A stretch of 64,000 nucleotides of DNA from Ruegeria sp. YS9. Its GTDB lineage: Bacteria; Pseudomonadota; Alphaproteobacteria; Rhodobacterales; Rhodobacteraceae. Below, piece by piece: positions 1 through 8,195 of this stretch. The stretch spans positions 1,645,001-1,709,000 of the forward strand of contig NZ_CP102409.1 of NCBI RefSeq assembly GCF_024628725.1. Direction: 5' to 3'. The notes beneath the pieces are model-generated. The model did not search any database. It was not told the DNA's origin and worked only from the letters and a program-made list of their open reading frames with translations. Position 1 is the stretch's first letter. The number at the start of each line of letters is the position of its first letter. The translations under genes were made by a program, and so were the position numbers.

Positions 1-89
1 GCACCCACGCCGCCACATTCCTGTGCTCGGTACAGATGTGAAAAGCTCTCCGCAGGTCGCGCTGGTTTGAGTGCCAAAACCAGAGCCAT
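1..89 (-). CDS. Start of an exported protein, cut by the window edge
   Basis: Reading the minus strand just downstream of the carboxypeptidase gene gives an open frame that looks like a signal peptide: a hydrophobic run around ATG at 89 (ALVLAL) followed by KPARPAESFSH and a Cys. The frame opens after a TGA at 125-123. A GGAG near 131-134 lies about 8 bases before an ACG codon at 122-120, not before an ATG, so the real start is unclear; the listed ATG at 89 would drop the first part of the hydrophobic stretch. Most of the gene lies outside the window. No family recognised. Confidence 0.35.
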   Translation of the reverse strand, partial: MALVLALKPARPAESFSHLYRAQECGGVG

Positions 90-142
90 TGCTGCAATGC
101 AAAGAGCAATGAGCCTTACCGTTCAGTTGCCGCTCCGTGCTT

Positions 143-1612
143 TCACAGCCCATATATCGCGCTGAATTTCTGTTCCAGATATCCCAGCAAAGGTTCGGGA
201 CCCGGCTCAATGCCGCTTGCCCGTCGGATAATCTCGCGCGGGGCATAAAGCCCGCCGTGCTGCTGGACGTGTTCGCGCAGCCAAGCAGTTGCGCCAGATG
301 TGTCGCCGTCTGCCAGTTGGTCATCCAGCCCCGGCACCGCCGCTCGCAGGGCCTGATACAGACATCCTGCATAGACATTGCCCAGCGAATAGGTCGGGAA
401 GTACCCGAACAGCCCGACCGACCAGTGCACATCCTGCAAGCAGCCGTTCGACGGTTTGTCGACCGCATAACCGAAGTCAGCCTTGAAGCGGTCATTCCAG
501 GCCGCCTCAAGTTCGTTGACCTGCAAGTCTCCGGCCATCAAAGCGCGCTCAAGATCGAAGCGAAGCATGATGTGCAGATTGTATTGCACTTCATCGGCTT
601 CGGTGCGGATATAGCCGTTGTGAACCCGGTTGACGGTGGCATAGAACGCGTCTGCATCGGCAATTCCGAAATCGCCGAATGCGACTTTCATCTGATCGAA
701 CAACCAGCCCGTAAACGCACGCGAACGGCCAAGCTGGTTTTCATAGATCCGACTTTGGCTTTCATGCACACCCATGGATACGCCACGCCCCAGTGGCGTC
801 AGCAGGTAGTCGCGGTCGATCCCCTGTTCGTAAGCGGCGTGGCCGACCTCGTGAATGGTGGAATAAAAGCAGTTGAACGGGTCCGTTTCGCTGGTTCGCG
901 TGGTGATGCGCACATCCAGACCCGAACCCGAGCTGAACGGATGAACCGCCTTGTCCACACGGCCGTTGTTCAGGTCATAGCCGAAGGTAATCGCCAGTTT
1001 TTGCGCAAGCTGCATCTGGATCAGCTCATCAAAGCTGCCGCTCAGCGCGGCAGGTTCCGGGCGATCCAGTACGGCCGCGCGCAAGGCCACCAGACGTGGG
1101 CGCATCTCATCGAAAATGGCCGCGATCTGAGCGCCGGTCGTATAGGGTTCATAATCCTCGACCATGGCGTCATAGACGTCTCCGCCCTGTGCCAGCGCCT
1201 CACCTTCCTGACGCTTCAGCGATACGACCTCTTCCAGCACCGGAAGGAACGCCGAGACATCTTCATCCGCGCGCGCCTGGGCCCATGTTCCCTGTGCGGC
1301 GGACGTAATTCGGGCAATCGCCGTAGCCAGATCGGCAGGCACCTTGACCGCCCGATCATAGGCGCGCCGGATTTCCCGAAGCTGCGCCTTTCCGACTTCA
1401 TCCTGTGGGGCCGCCTGATCCAGCCACTCTGCCACGCGTGGATCTGCACGACGCGCATGAAGGACCGCCTCGATAGCGGCCATTTCTTCGGCACGTTGAG
1501 GTGCGGCCCCACGCGGCATGACGGTTTCCTGATCCCAGCCAAGCCGACCGGCAATCTGGCCCAATGCCGAGGTGTCACGCTGAAAAGCCATCAGTTCATC
1601 GAAAGCGGTCAT
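143..1612 (-). CDS. M32 family metallocarboxypeptidase (Taq type)
   Basis: 489 residues, the usual size for thermostable carboxypeptidase 1 of peptidase family M32, a cytoplasmic zinc enzyme that removes C-terminal amino acids from peptides. The zinc motif HEVGH lies at about residues 253-257, and the third ligand motif of the family, HESQSR, at about 282-287. No signal peptide is visible. The ATG start at 1612 lies one base after the stop of ctaA (TAA at 1616-1614), so the two genes are probably co-transcribed although they are not obviously related in function. The C-terminal motif (SLGNVYAGCLYQALR region) also fits M32. The substrate cannot be deduced. Confidence 0.95.
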   Translation of the reverse strand: MTAFDELMAFQRDTSALGQIAGRLGWDQETVMPRGAAPQRAEEMAAIEAVLHARRADPRVAEWLDQAAPQDEVGKAQLREIRRAYDRAVKVPADLATAIARITSAAQGTWAQARADEDVSAFLPVLEEVVSLKRQEGEALAQGGDVYDAMVEDYEPYTTGAQIAAIFDEMRPRLVALRAAVLDRPEPAALSGSFDELIQMQLAQKLAITFGYDLNNGRVDKAVHPFSSGSGLDVRITTRTSETDPFNCFYSTIHEVGHAAYEQGIDRDYLLTPLGRGVSMGVHESQSRIYENQLGRSRAFTGWLFDQMKVAFGDFGIADADAFYATVNRVHNGYIRTEADEVQYNLHIMLRFDLERALMAGDLQVNELEAAWNDRFKADFGYAVDKPSNGCLQDVHWSVGLFGYFPTYSLGNVYAGCLYQALRAAVPGLDDQLADGDTSGATAWLREHVQQHGGLYAPREIIRRASGIEPGPEPLLGYLEQKFSAIYGL

Positions 1613-1613
1613 G

Positions 1614-2762
1614 TTATTTTACTCCGCGCACAGATGTTGCGATTGGATATGCAGTCAGGAACCGTGCGCGCAGGATCAGAGTCCAGACGACGACGGCCAT
1701 GAACTGGTGGAAGATGGCGATCTGCCAGGGCGCTCCGTAGACGACGGTTACGATACCGACGACAAACTGCACCGACAGGGCCGCAAAAGCCGCATTGACG
1801 GCGAAGCGCGTCTGAGGATGCGCGCTGCTGCTGCCGCGGCGCCAGACGAAGATGCCAAAGGCGAACAAGGCATAGCCCACGCAGCGGTGGATGAACTGTA
1901 CCAGCCCCGGGCTTTCGAAGAAATTGCGCCACATCGGTTCAAGTGCGGTGGCGTCCGGCGGCAGCAGCTGCCCGCCGATCAGCGGCCAGTCGGTATAAGA
2001 CCGTCCGGCGTCGATCCCGGCGACAAGCGCGCCAATGAGTATTTGCAAAAAGGCGAAATGCATGAGGCCCGTGGACAGCGAGAACAATTTCGCTTCCTTC
2101 ATGCGGCGCGCCTGCATCAGGTCACGTTCTTCCCGGCCGAGCTCGAAAATATACCAAGCGAGGAACCCGAGAATAACGAAGGCCAGTCCCAGATGGGTGG
2201 CCAGGCGATAGCTGGCGACGGCGGTCATCCCCTCGCCCTGCGTCACGCCCGAAGCGACCATCCACCAGCCGACAGCACCCTGGAGACCGCCCAAAAGGCC
2301 GGGGATCAGCAGCTTGCCTGTCCAACCCGTGGGTATCTTGCGGGCCACGAGGAAACCCAGAAAACCGGCGGCCCAGACCAGCCCGATCAAGCGGCCCAGT
2401 TGGCGATGCCCCCATTCCCACCAGTAGATGGTTTTGAAGTCGCTCAGCTGCATCCACTGGTTCTGAATGCGCCACTGGTCGATCAGCTTGTACTTGTCGA
2501 ACTCGGCCTGCCAGTCGGCCTCGGACATCGGTGGAACTGCTCCGGTGATCGGGCGCCATTCGGTGATCGACAGCCCGCTGTCAGTCAGACGCGTCAGGCC
2601 GCCGACTGTGATCATCACGACGACCAGGGCAAACAGGATCATCAGCCAGGCACGGATTGCCTTGCGCGCGCCGCCACGCCCCCGGTCGATCATACCGGGT
2701 TGAACCGCCTGTTGTTTTTCCGTGTCCGAGACCTCTTCGAAGATGCTGCGCTTACCGCTCAT
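1614..2762 (-). CDS. ctaA: Heme A synthase (COX15/CtaA type)
   Basis: 382-residue inner-membrane protein that oxidises heme O to heme A for cytochrome c oxidase. It is the alphaproteobacterial/mitochondrial COX15-like type: about eight hydrophobic segments, conserved GLTRLTDSGLSITEW after the first segment, and WEWGHR with a heme-ligand His at residue 119. Further conserved histidines lie in THLGLAF, LMHFAFLQ, FIHRCVGY and FHQFMAVVVW. The N-terminal 35 residues are polar and cytoplasmic. The gene leads the two-gene unit ctaA-M32 peptidase. Other cytochrome oxidase assembly genes are not in the window. Confidence 0.95.
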   Translation of the reverse strand: MSGKRSIFEEVSDTEKQQAVQPGMIDRGRGGARKAIRAWLMILFALVVVMITVGGLTRLTDSGLSITEWRPITGAVPPMSEADWQAEFDKYKLIDQWRIQNQWMQLSDFKTIYWWEWGHRQLGRLIGLVWAAGFLGFLVARKIPTGWTGKLLIPGLLGGLQGAVGWWMVASGVTQGEGMTAVASYRLATHLGLAFVILGFLAWYIFELGREERDLMQARRMKEAKLFSLSTGLMHFAFLQILIGALVAGIDAGRSYTDWPLIGGQLLPPDATALEPMWRNFFESPGLVQFIHRCVGYALFAFGIFVWRRGSSSAHPQTRFAVNAAFAALSVQFVVGIVTVVYGAPWQIAIFHQFMAVVVWTLILRARFLTAYPIATSVRGVK

Positions 2763-2821
2763 GCTGTCCTCATGTCCTGATTTCGTCGCAAGCTAGGGTG
2801 TGGTGGAAGATAGGTCCAGCC

Positions 2822-3565
2822 TCAGCCCTTGTCTTTCCAGCGGACCATCTGCCGCATGATCCCGTGCAGCATCTGCACGTCGGCCCGCGTCATCCGCATC
2901 CGCGACCACAGGTTGCGCAGGTTGATCTTCATGCCCTCGGCCTTTTCTGGGGGGTAGAAGAACCCGGCCTCTTCCAGCCGGTCCTCGTAGTGCTCGACCA
3001 GTTTTTCGACTTCGATCCCCGTGGCCCAGTCGCCCTTGCCCAGATCGGTGGATTCATGCACCACGTCGCCGGTCTGGCGCATCCACTCGTAAGCGGTCAG
3101 CAAGACGCATTGGCCCAGGTTCAGCGACGCGTATTCCGGGTTCACAGGCACCGAGATGATTGCGTTTGCCTTGGCGATGTCTTCGTTCTCCAACCCCGCG
3201 CGTTCGGGGCCGAACAGAACCGCAACCTTTTCGCCCGCCGCTACCTTTTCAGCGGCGATCTGCATGGCGCGCTCGGGGCTGTAGACGGGTTTTGTCAGCC
3301 CGCGTTGCCGTGCAGTGGTGGCGAAGACAAAAGTGCTGTCGGCCAGCGATCCGGCCAGATCGTCAAACAGCTGCGCTTCGTCCAGCAACCGGCCCGCACC
3401 GCTGGACATCGCCACCGCCTTGGGGTTCGGCCAGCCGTCACGGGGCGCCACGATGCGCATCCGGTCCAGCCCAAAGTTCCACATCGCCCGGGCCGCGGCA
3501 CCGATATTCTCACCCATCTGCGGGCGAACAAGCACGAAGGAAGGCTGGGATTTGTCGCTGGGCAT
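2822..3565 (-). CDS. TrmJ-like tRNA/rRNA 2'-O-methyltransferase
   Basis: 247 residues of the SpoU/TrmH (SPOUT) superfamily, closest in layout to TrmJ/LasT, which methylates the 2'-OH of nucleotide 32 in tRNA using S-adenosylmethionine. The SPOUT motifs are present: NIGAAARAMWNFGL at about residues 18-31, LFGPERAGLEN for motif 2, and the knot motif ASLNLGQCVLLTAYEWM. A C-terminal helical extension (about 170-247) matches TrmJ. The ATG at 3565 has AAGGTG five bases upstream. It is divergent from the ThiE-like gene across a 155-bp gap. Exact target base is inferred from family only. Confidence 0.85.
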   Translation of the reverse strand: MPSDKSQPSFVLVRPQMGENIGAAARAMWNFGLDRMRIVAPRDGWPNPKAVAMSSGAGRLLDEAQLFDDLAGSLADSTFVFATTARQRGLTKPVYSPERAMQIAAEKVAAGEKVAVLFGPERAGLENEDIAKANAIISVPVNPEYASLNLGQCVLLTAYEWMRQTGDVVHESTDLGKGDWATGIEVEKLVEHYEDRLEEAGFFYPPEKAEGMKINLRNLWSRMRMTRADVQMLHGIMRQMVRWKDKG

Positions 3566-3720
3566 GGTTCACCTTATGAAAACTTGGCCTGCTGTAATCG
3601 GCAGGCACTTGCAGGGCAAGGCGTTGGGGGTGTTATTTGCGCGGCCTCAGCCATAAAAGTTTGCTTCCCCGCCGCAATCCGCTAAACCGCGCCAAAGACT
3701 GAAACCCGAAGGACGCGCCC

Positions 3721-4341
3721 ATGGACACCCCCGAGCAGCCGCAGATTTACCTGATCACGCCTCCGACGATCGAGCTGAGCACGTTCCCCGCCAAACTGGC
3801 CTCGGTTCTGGACGGGGCCGAGATCGCCTGCATCCGCCTGGCGCTGGCTGGCAACGACGAAGATACCATTGCCCGTGCTGCTGATGCCTGCCGCGAGGTG
3901 GCCCACGCCCGCGACGTGGCCATCGTTATCTCGAACCACGTGCTGCTGGCGCAACGTCTGGGGCTGGACGGGGTGCATCTGGATGACGGCGCGCGCTCGG
4001 TCCGTGCCGCGCGCAAGGAACTGGGCGCGGACGCGATCGTCGGAAGCTTCTGCGGCGCGTCCAGCCATGACGGCATGACGGCGGGCGAACACGGCGCGGA
4101 TTATGTGGCCTTCGGCCCCGTAGGCACTGCCACGTTGGGCGACGGAACCCGCGCCGAAAAGGATCTGTTCCAATGGTGGTCCGAGATGATCGAAGTTCCG
4201 GTCGTGGCCGAAGGCGGCCTGACGCCTGAACTGATCGGTGATCTGGCCCCCTGCACCGATTTCTTTGGTATCGGCGACGAGATCTGGGGCGGTGACGACC
4301 CGCTGGGTGCGCTGAACAGGCTGCTGGCGGCGATCTCTTAA
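3721..4341 (+). CDS. ThiE/TenI-like TIM-barrel protein, divergent
   Basis: 206 residues resembling thiamine-phosphate synthase, which joins the pyrimidine and thiazole halves of thiamine. Family landmarks are an N-terminal YLITPP strand, GLDGVHLDD, the DYVAFGPV strand, and a C-terminal GGL plus a glycine-rich phosphate site. However, the usual QLR.K pyrophosphate/Mg motif reads CIRLAL and the TxTK element after the GP loop is absent. It may therefore be a paralogue with another substrate, or not a true ThiE. No other thi genes or TPP riboswitch are nearby. Its stop overlaps the stop of the convergent HupE-like gene by 4 bases. Confidence 0.7.
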   Translation: MDTPEQPQIYLITPPTIELSTFPAKLASVLDGAEIACIRLALAGNDEDTIARAADACREVAHARDVAIVISNHVLLAQRLGLDGVHLDDGARSVRAARKELGADAIVGSFCGASSHDGMTAGEHGADYVAFGPVGTATLGDGTRAEKDLFQWWSEMIEVPVVAEGGLTPELIGDLAPCTDFFGIGDEIWGGDDPLGALNRLLAAIS

Positions 4342-5480
4342 GCCAGCAACCAGGGTTCAGCCATCCAATACACGCCGATCCCGGCGATCAGAATCGAGGC
4401 CAGAACCGAAATCCGGCCTCGTGTTCTGTGTGACCCGCCTGCAACCAAAAGCGCGCAGGCAAAGGCCAGAACAGCCACGAAGACAATCGGCATTATATTT
4501 CCGACGCCAAACCCAAAAACAGCCGGGGCCAGATGATCGGGCGGCACCCCGATCCCAGTCAGAGCCGTAGCCAATATCACCCCGTGAAGACTGCCTGTGG
4601 CAAGCACAGCCAACAGGCGCCAGACCTGCAAGTGCCGGGCCACCAGGTTCCATAGCGCCAGAATGATGATCGCAGCCACCAAGGCCTGATCCTGCATGTT
4701 TTCTGGTACGTCCAGCACGCCGTACATGCCCAACCCGAGCCCGATAAAAACTCCTGCTGCCAAAAACGCCACCTGAGACATCACAGGCCGCAGGCTCAGC
4801 GTCAGCATCACGAGTGTCAGAACAAGGATGGATGGCTTGAGGGGGCTTTGAACAAATCGGCTGATCCCCTTTGCGAAATACGTCTGCAATGTCTGCTCGG
4901 TCGTCAGCGACGCCCCGCCCTGCAACGGGATCAACGGGCTGATTTCTCCGGCCGTCAGAAACCCTGTATACGGGGCCACAACGTTTTGCTGACGAAGCAC
5001 AACCGACCCGCCGTGCAGCGGCCAGGTCAGGCGCAGGTTCGATGCCTGATCCGACAAATAAGCGGTCAACAACAATTTGGAAACACGCACTTTTTCGACA
5101 TCTCCCACCACGGGAATACGCACACCTTCATAAGACAGGTCCAGGCGATCAGGTGCTTCGACAACAAGGTTCTGCTTCCAGACCTGAACGAAATTTCTGA
5201 TCTGAGGTTCCAGTTCCGACGACACCAATCGTCGCAGAGATCGGTACTGTGAATTGCCGGAATAAGCGTCGGGTTGTGTCGGATCGGCACCGGCCAGCAT
5301 AGCCTCGGCGTTCAGTTTCACCTCGAGAAACAGAGTGTCATCCTTGACCCAGAAATCAATGACCGTCGGCGGGGCCGTTTGCGCCTTTACGGATCCCGGA
5401 TGCAAGGTCAGAAGAACGAAAAAACTCAGGGCGCAGGTATTGAGGGCTCGGAGGATGGCACGGAAGACAGGGCCATTCAT
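4338..5480 (-). CDS. HupE/UreJ-like membrane protein with exported N-terminal domain
   Basis: 380 residues. A signal peptide (hydrophobic stretch at about 15-32, cleavage near VKAQ) leads into an exported domain of about 180 residues. A C-terminal half with six or so hydrophobic segments follows, carrying SLHGVILATALTG and FGFGVGNI, which resemble the HupE/UreJ_2 family of putative metal or small-molecule permeases. No hydrogenase, urease or nickel genes are near, so the substrate is unknown. It overlaps the ThiE-like gene tail to tail and is divergent from psuK. The family assignment rests on overall architecture and the His-containing segment. Confidence 0.65.
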   Translation of the reverse strand: MNGPVFRAILRALNTCALSFFVLLTLHPGSVKAQTAPPTVIDFWVKDDTLFLEVKLNAEAMLAGADPTQPDAYSGNSQYRSLRRLVSSELEPQIRNFVQVWKQNLVVEAPDRLDLSYEGVRIPVVGDVEKVRVSKLLLTAYLSDQASNLRLTWPLHGGSVVLRQQNVVAPYTGFLTAGEISPLIPLQGGASLTTEQTLQTYFAKGISRFVQSPLKPSILVLTLVMLTLSLRPVMSQVAFLAAGVFIGLGLGMYGVLDVPENMQDQALVAAIIILALWNLVARHLQVWRLLAVLATGSLHGVILATALTGIGVPPDHLAPAVFGFGVGNIMPIVFVAVLAFACALLVAGGSHRTRGRISVLASILIAGIGVYWMAEPWLLA

Positions 5481-5651
5481 ACGAAACGCTCCAACAGGAA
5501 AACAAAATCACCAATCATTGCATTTGATTGTTCCCGCGAAGGCCTCGGATCGCAAGCCCAAAGGCCATTTCGGCCCAGGCCGGTCGGGAATCTCTTGTTG
5601 CGAAGACGTTCCGGCTTGCACGGGCAACACTGCTGCGGCATGACGTCCCCT

Positions 5652-6545
5652 ATGACTCAGAACACCAATATCCTGTGCATCGGCTCGGTCCTTTGGGACG
5701 TGATCGGCCGATCGGCCAGCGCCATGCGACAGGGCTCGGACGTGCCGGGCCGGATCACCCGCCTGCCCGGCGGCGTTGCGATGAACATCGCCATGACACT
5801 GGTTCGGTTCGGGATGACGCCCACCCTGCTGACCGCCATTGGCCGTGATCCCGAAGGCGACGAGCTTGTCCATGCCTGTTCACGCCTCGGCATGGTGACG
5901 GATCACATCTATCGGTCGCAGGATTTGCCGACTGACCGCTATATGGCCGTCGAAGGTGCGAACGGGTTGATCGCGGCGATTGCCGACGCGCATTCGCTGG
6001 AGGCCGCAGGCGCAAAGATACTGCGCCCCTTGATGCACGGGCCTTTGGGCTATGAGAACGCACCGTTTGAGGGCCCGATCGCACTGGATGGCAATCTGAC
6101 ACTGGACCTGCTGGAAGAAATTGCCCAAAGCCCTGCTTTTGCCCGTGCTGATCTGCGCGTGGCCCCGGCCTCGCCCGGCAAGGCCGAACGTCTGCTGCCC
6201 TTCCTGAAACACGCCCGTGCCACGCTCTATGTGAACCTCGAAGAGGCTGGCATCCTGTGCCAGCGCGAATTCCCTGATTCCGAATCCGCCGCGAAAGGCC
6301 TTCTGGATCGCGGCGCGCTGCGCGTTCTGGTCACCGATGGCGGCAATTCGGCAACCATCGGCAGCGCGACAGAAGTCCTGACGCAAACACCCCCTGCCGT
6401 TCTGGTCACCCGCGTGACCGGTGCCGGGGATACTTTCATGGCGGCCCATATCGCCTCAGAATCCCGCGGTGCATCCAGTGACGAGGCTCTGGCCCGCGCC
6501 CTGCACGCCGCTGCAACCTACGTTTCCGGAGAAACCCCACTGTGA
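5652..6545 (+). CDS. psuK: PfkB-family sugar kinase, probable pseudouridine kinase
   Basis: About 297 residues of the ribokinase/PfkB family. The N-terminal signature is GGVAMNIAMTLVRFG and the C-terminal anion-hole/catalytic motif is RVTGAGDTFMAAH, whose Asp is the catalytic base. Direct coupling to psuG (GTGA overlap) makes pseudouridine the likely substrate: the kinase would give pseudouridine 5'-phosphate for PsuG. An in-frame ATG at 5640 is an alternative start; neither has a clear ribosome site. The frame is open far upstream, but that stretch is antisense to the HupE-like gene and does not look coding. Confidence 0.85.
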   Translation: MTQNTNILCIGSVLWDVIGRSASAMRQGSDVPGRITRLPGGVAMNIAMTLVRFGMTPTLLTAIGRDPEGDELVHACSRLGMVTDHIYRSQDLPTDRYMAVEGANGLIAAIADAHSLEAAGAKILRPLMHGPLGYENAPFEGPIALDGNLTLDLLEEIAQSPAFARADLRVAPASPGKAERLLPFLKHARATLYVNLEEAGILCQREFPDSESAAKGLLDRGALRVLVTDGGNSATIGSATEVLTQTPPAVLVTRVTGAGDTFMAAHIASESRGASSDEALARALHAAATYVSGETPL

Positions 6546-7453
6546 TCGACATCCAATACTCAGCCGAAGTCCGCGCCGCCAAGGACGCGGGCCTGCCCAT
6601 CGTTGCGCTGGAAAGCACCATCATCACCCACGGGATGCCCTACCCGCAGAACATCGAAGTCGCGGCACAGGTCGAACAGGACATCCGCGATGCGGGTGCG
6701 GTTCCTGCAACCATGGCCGTGATCGAAGGCAAATTGCATGTGGGGCTTGAGCAGGATCAGCTGCAATGGCTGGGTCAGGCACAAGGCGTTGCCAAGATCT
6801 CGCGCGCGGACATGGCAGCGTGCATCTCGACCGGTGGCACCGGGGCCACCACCGTTGCCGCCACGATGATCGCCGCGCATTATGCCGGGATCGAGGTTTT
6901 TGCCACCGGCGGTATCGGCGGCGTGCATCAGGGGGCCGAGACCACGTTCGACATCTCTGCCGATCTGCACGAGCTTGGGCATACGCCCGTGACCGTCGTC
7001 GCAGCCGGGGCGAAAGCCATCCTGGACCTTGCCAAAACGCTTGAGGTTCTGGAAACGCTGGGCGTGCCTGTGATTGCACATGGTCAGGACGAGTTTCCTG
7101 CGTTCTGGTCGGCAAAGTCGCCCTTTGCCGCGCCCCTGCGCATGGACAGTGCCGACGCCATCGCCAAGGCCCACTCCACCCGCCGCGCGCTGGGTCTGCC
7201 GGGCGGGCAGTTGGTGGCAAACCCGATTCCGGCCGCCGATCAGATTCCGGCCGAGGAACTGGCCCCGATCATCGCCGAAGCCCAGTCAGATGCGGATGCC
7301 CATCGTATCACCGGCAAAGCCGTGACCCCCTATCTGCTGCAACGTATCTTTGAAAAGACCGAAGGCCGGTCCCTGGTCGCCAACATCGCCCTTGTTCGAA
7401 ACAATGCGCGGTTGGCGGCCAAGATCGCGCAAGCGCTGGTCAAACAGAGGTGA
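6542..7453 (+). CDS. psuG: Pseudouridine-5'-phosphate glycosidase
   Basis: 303 residues, full length for PsuG, which reversibly splits pseudouridine 5'-phosphate into uracil and ribose 5-phosphate. Recognisable family blocks are ALESTIITHGMPYPQN near the start, the central FATGGIGGVHQGAETTFD, and VVAAGAKAILDLAKTLEVLE, which includes the active-site Lys region. The start is GTG, sharing GTGA with the psuK stop, so the two are translationally coupled. Together they let the cell salvage modified nucleoside from RNA turnover. No nucleoside transporter is adjacent. Confidence 0.95.
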   Translation: MIDIQYSAEVRAAKDAGLPIVALESTIITHGMPYPQNIEVAAQVEQDIRDAGAVPATMAVIEGKLHVGLEQDQLQWLGQAQGVAKISRADMAACISTGGTGATTVAATMIAAHYAGIEVFATGGIGGVHQGAETTFDISADLHELGHTPVTVVAAGAKAILDLAKTLEVLETLGVPVIAHGQDEFPAFWSAKSPFAAPLRMDSADAIAKAHSTRRALGLPGGQLVANPIPAADQIPAEELAPIIAEAQSDADAHRITGKAVTPYLLQRIFEKTEGRSLVANIALVRNNARLAAKIAQALVKQR

Positions 7454-7517
7454 CGTTAACCTATTGTACCAAGGCCGTGGATTGACTACCTAATTCCGGA
7501 AACCATTCGGAACCGCA

Positions 7518-8195
7518 ATGAATACACCGTTCGACGAAGAACCTCACCGCCGCCCGGGCATGCTTTCACGGCTGCGCGCGTCCTTTCTGACGGGCGTCGT
7601 GGTCATTGCGCCTGTCTGGTTGACGGTCTGGCTGATCTGGTCGGTGGTCGGCTGGATAGACAGCGCGGTCCTGCCGCTGGTGCCCCACCAGTTCCAGCCC
7701 GAACAGTATGTGGGCATCAACCTGCGCGGTGTGGGCGTGGTGATCTTCCTGATATTCACCGTTCTGGTCGGCTGGATCGCCAAGGGCATTCTGGGCCGTT
7801 CCCTGATCCACTTCGCCGAAAGCGTTGTTGACCGGATGCCTGTCGTGCGCTCGGTCTATTCCGGGATCAAACAGATTTCGGAAACGGTGTTTGCCCAGAC
7901 TGAGCGGTCTTTTGAAAAAGCCTGCCTGATCCAGTACCCGCGTCGCGGAATCTGGGCCATCGGCTTTGTCTCGACCAGCGCCAAGGGTGAGGTAAGCGAA
8001 CGCGCCGAAACCGGCGGAGAGCTGCTCAGCGTCTTCGTACCCACGACACCCAACCCGACATCGGGGTTCCTGCTGTTCTTCCCCGAAGAAGACGTGATTC
8101 TGCTGGATATGAGCATCGAAGACGCAGCCAAACTGGTGATTTCAGCGGGGCTTGTCTATCCGAATGGAAAAGATCCGACCCAGCCGCCCGAGTGA
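7518..8195 (+). CDS. DUF502 family membrane protein
   Basis: 225 residues. Two transmembrane segments are clear: about 21-49 (SFLTGVVVIAPVWLTVWLIW) and about 70-93. A soluble region follows with the family blocks RMPVVRSVYSGIKQ and FVPTTPNPTSGFLLFFPEED. The molecular function of DUF502 proteins is not established. The gene lies 64 bp after psuG on the same strand and its stop TGA abuts the stop of the convergent patatin gene (shared TGATCA), leaving no spacer for a separate terminator. Confidence 0.85.
   Translation: MNTPFDEEPHRRPGMLSRLRASFLTGVVVIAPVWLTVWLIWSVVGWIDSAVLPLVPHQFQPEQYVGINLRGVGVVIFLIFTVLVGWIAKGILGRSLIHFAESVVDRMPVVRSVYSGIKQISETVFAQTERSFEKACLIQYPRRGIWAIGFVSTSAKGEVSERAETGGELLSVFVPTTPNPTSGFLLFFPEEDVILLDMSIEDAAKLVISAGLVYPNGKDPTQPPE

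Noticed and set aside
3566..3720. TPP riboswitch before the ThiE-like gene
   Set aside because: None of the conserved TPP-box sequence (CUGAGA) is present in the gap.
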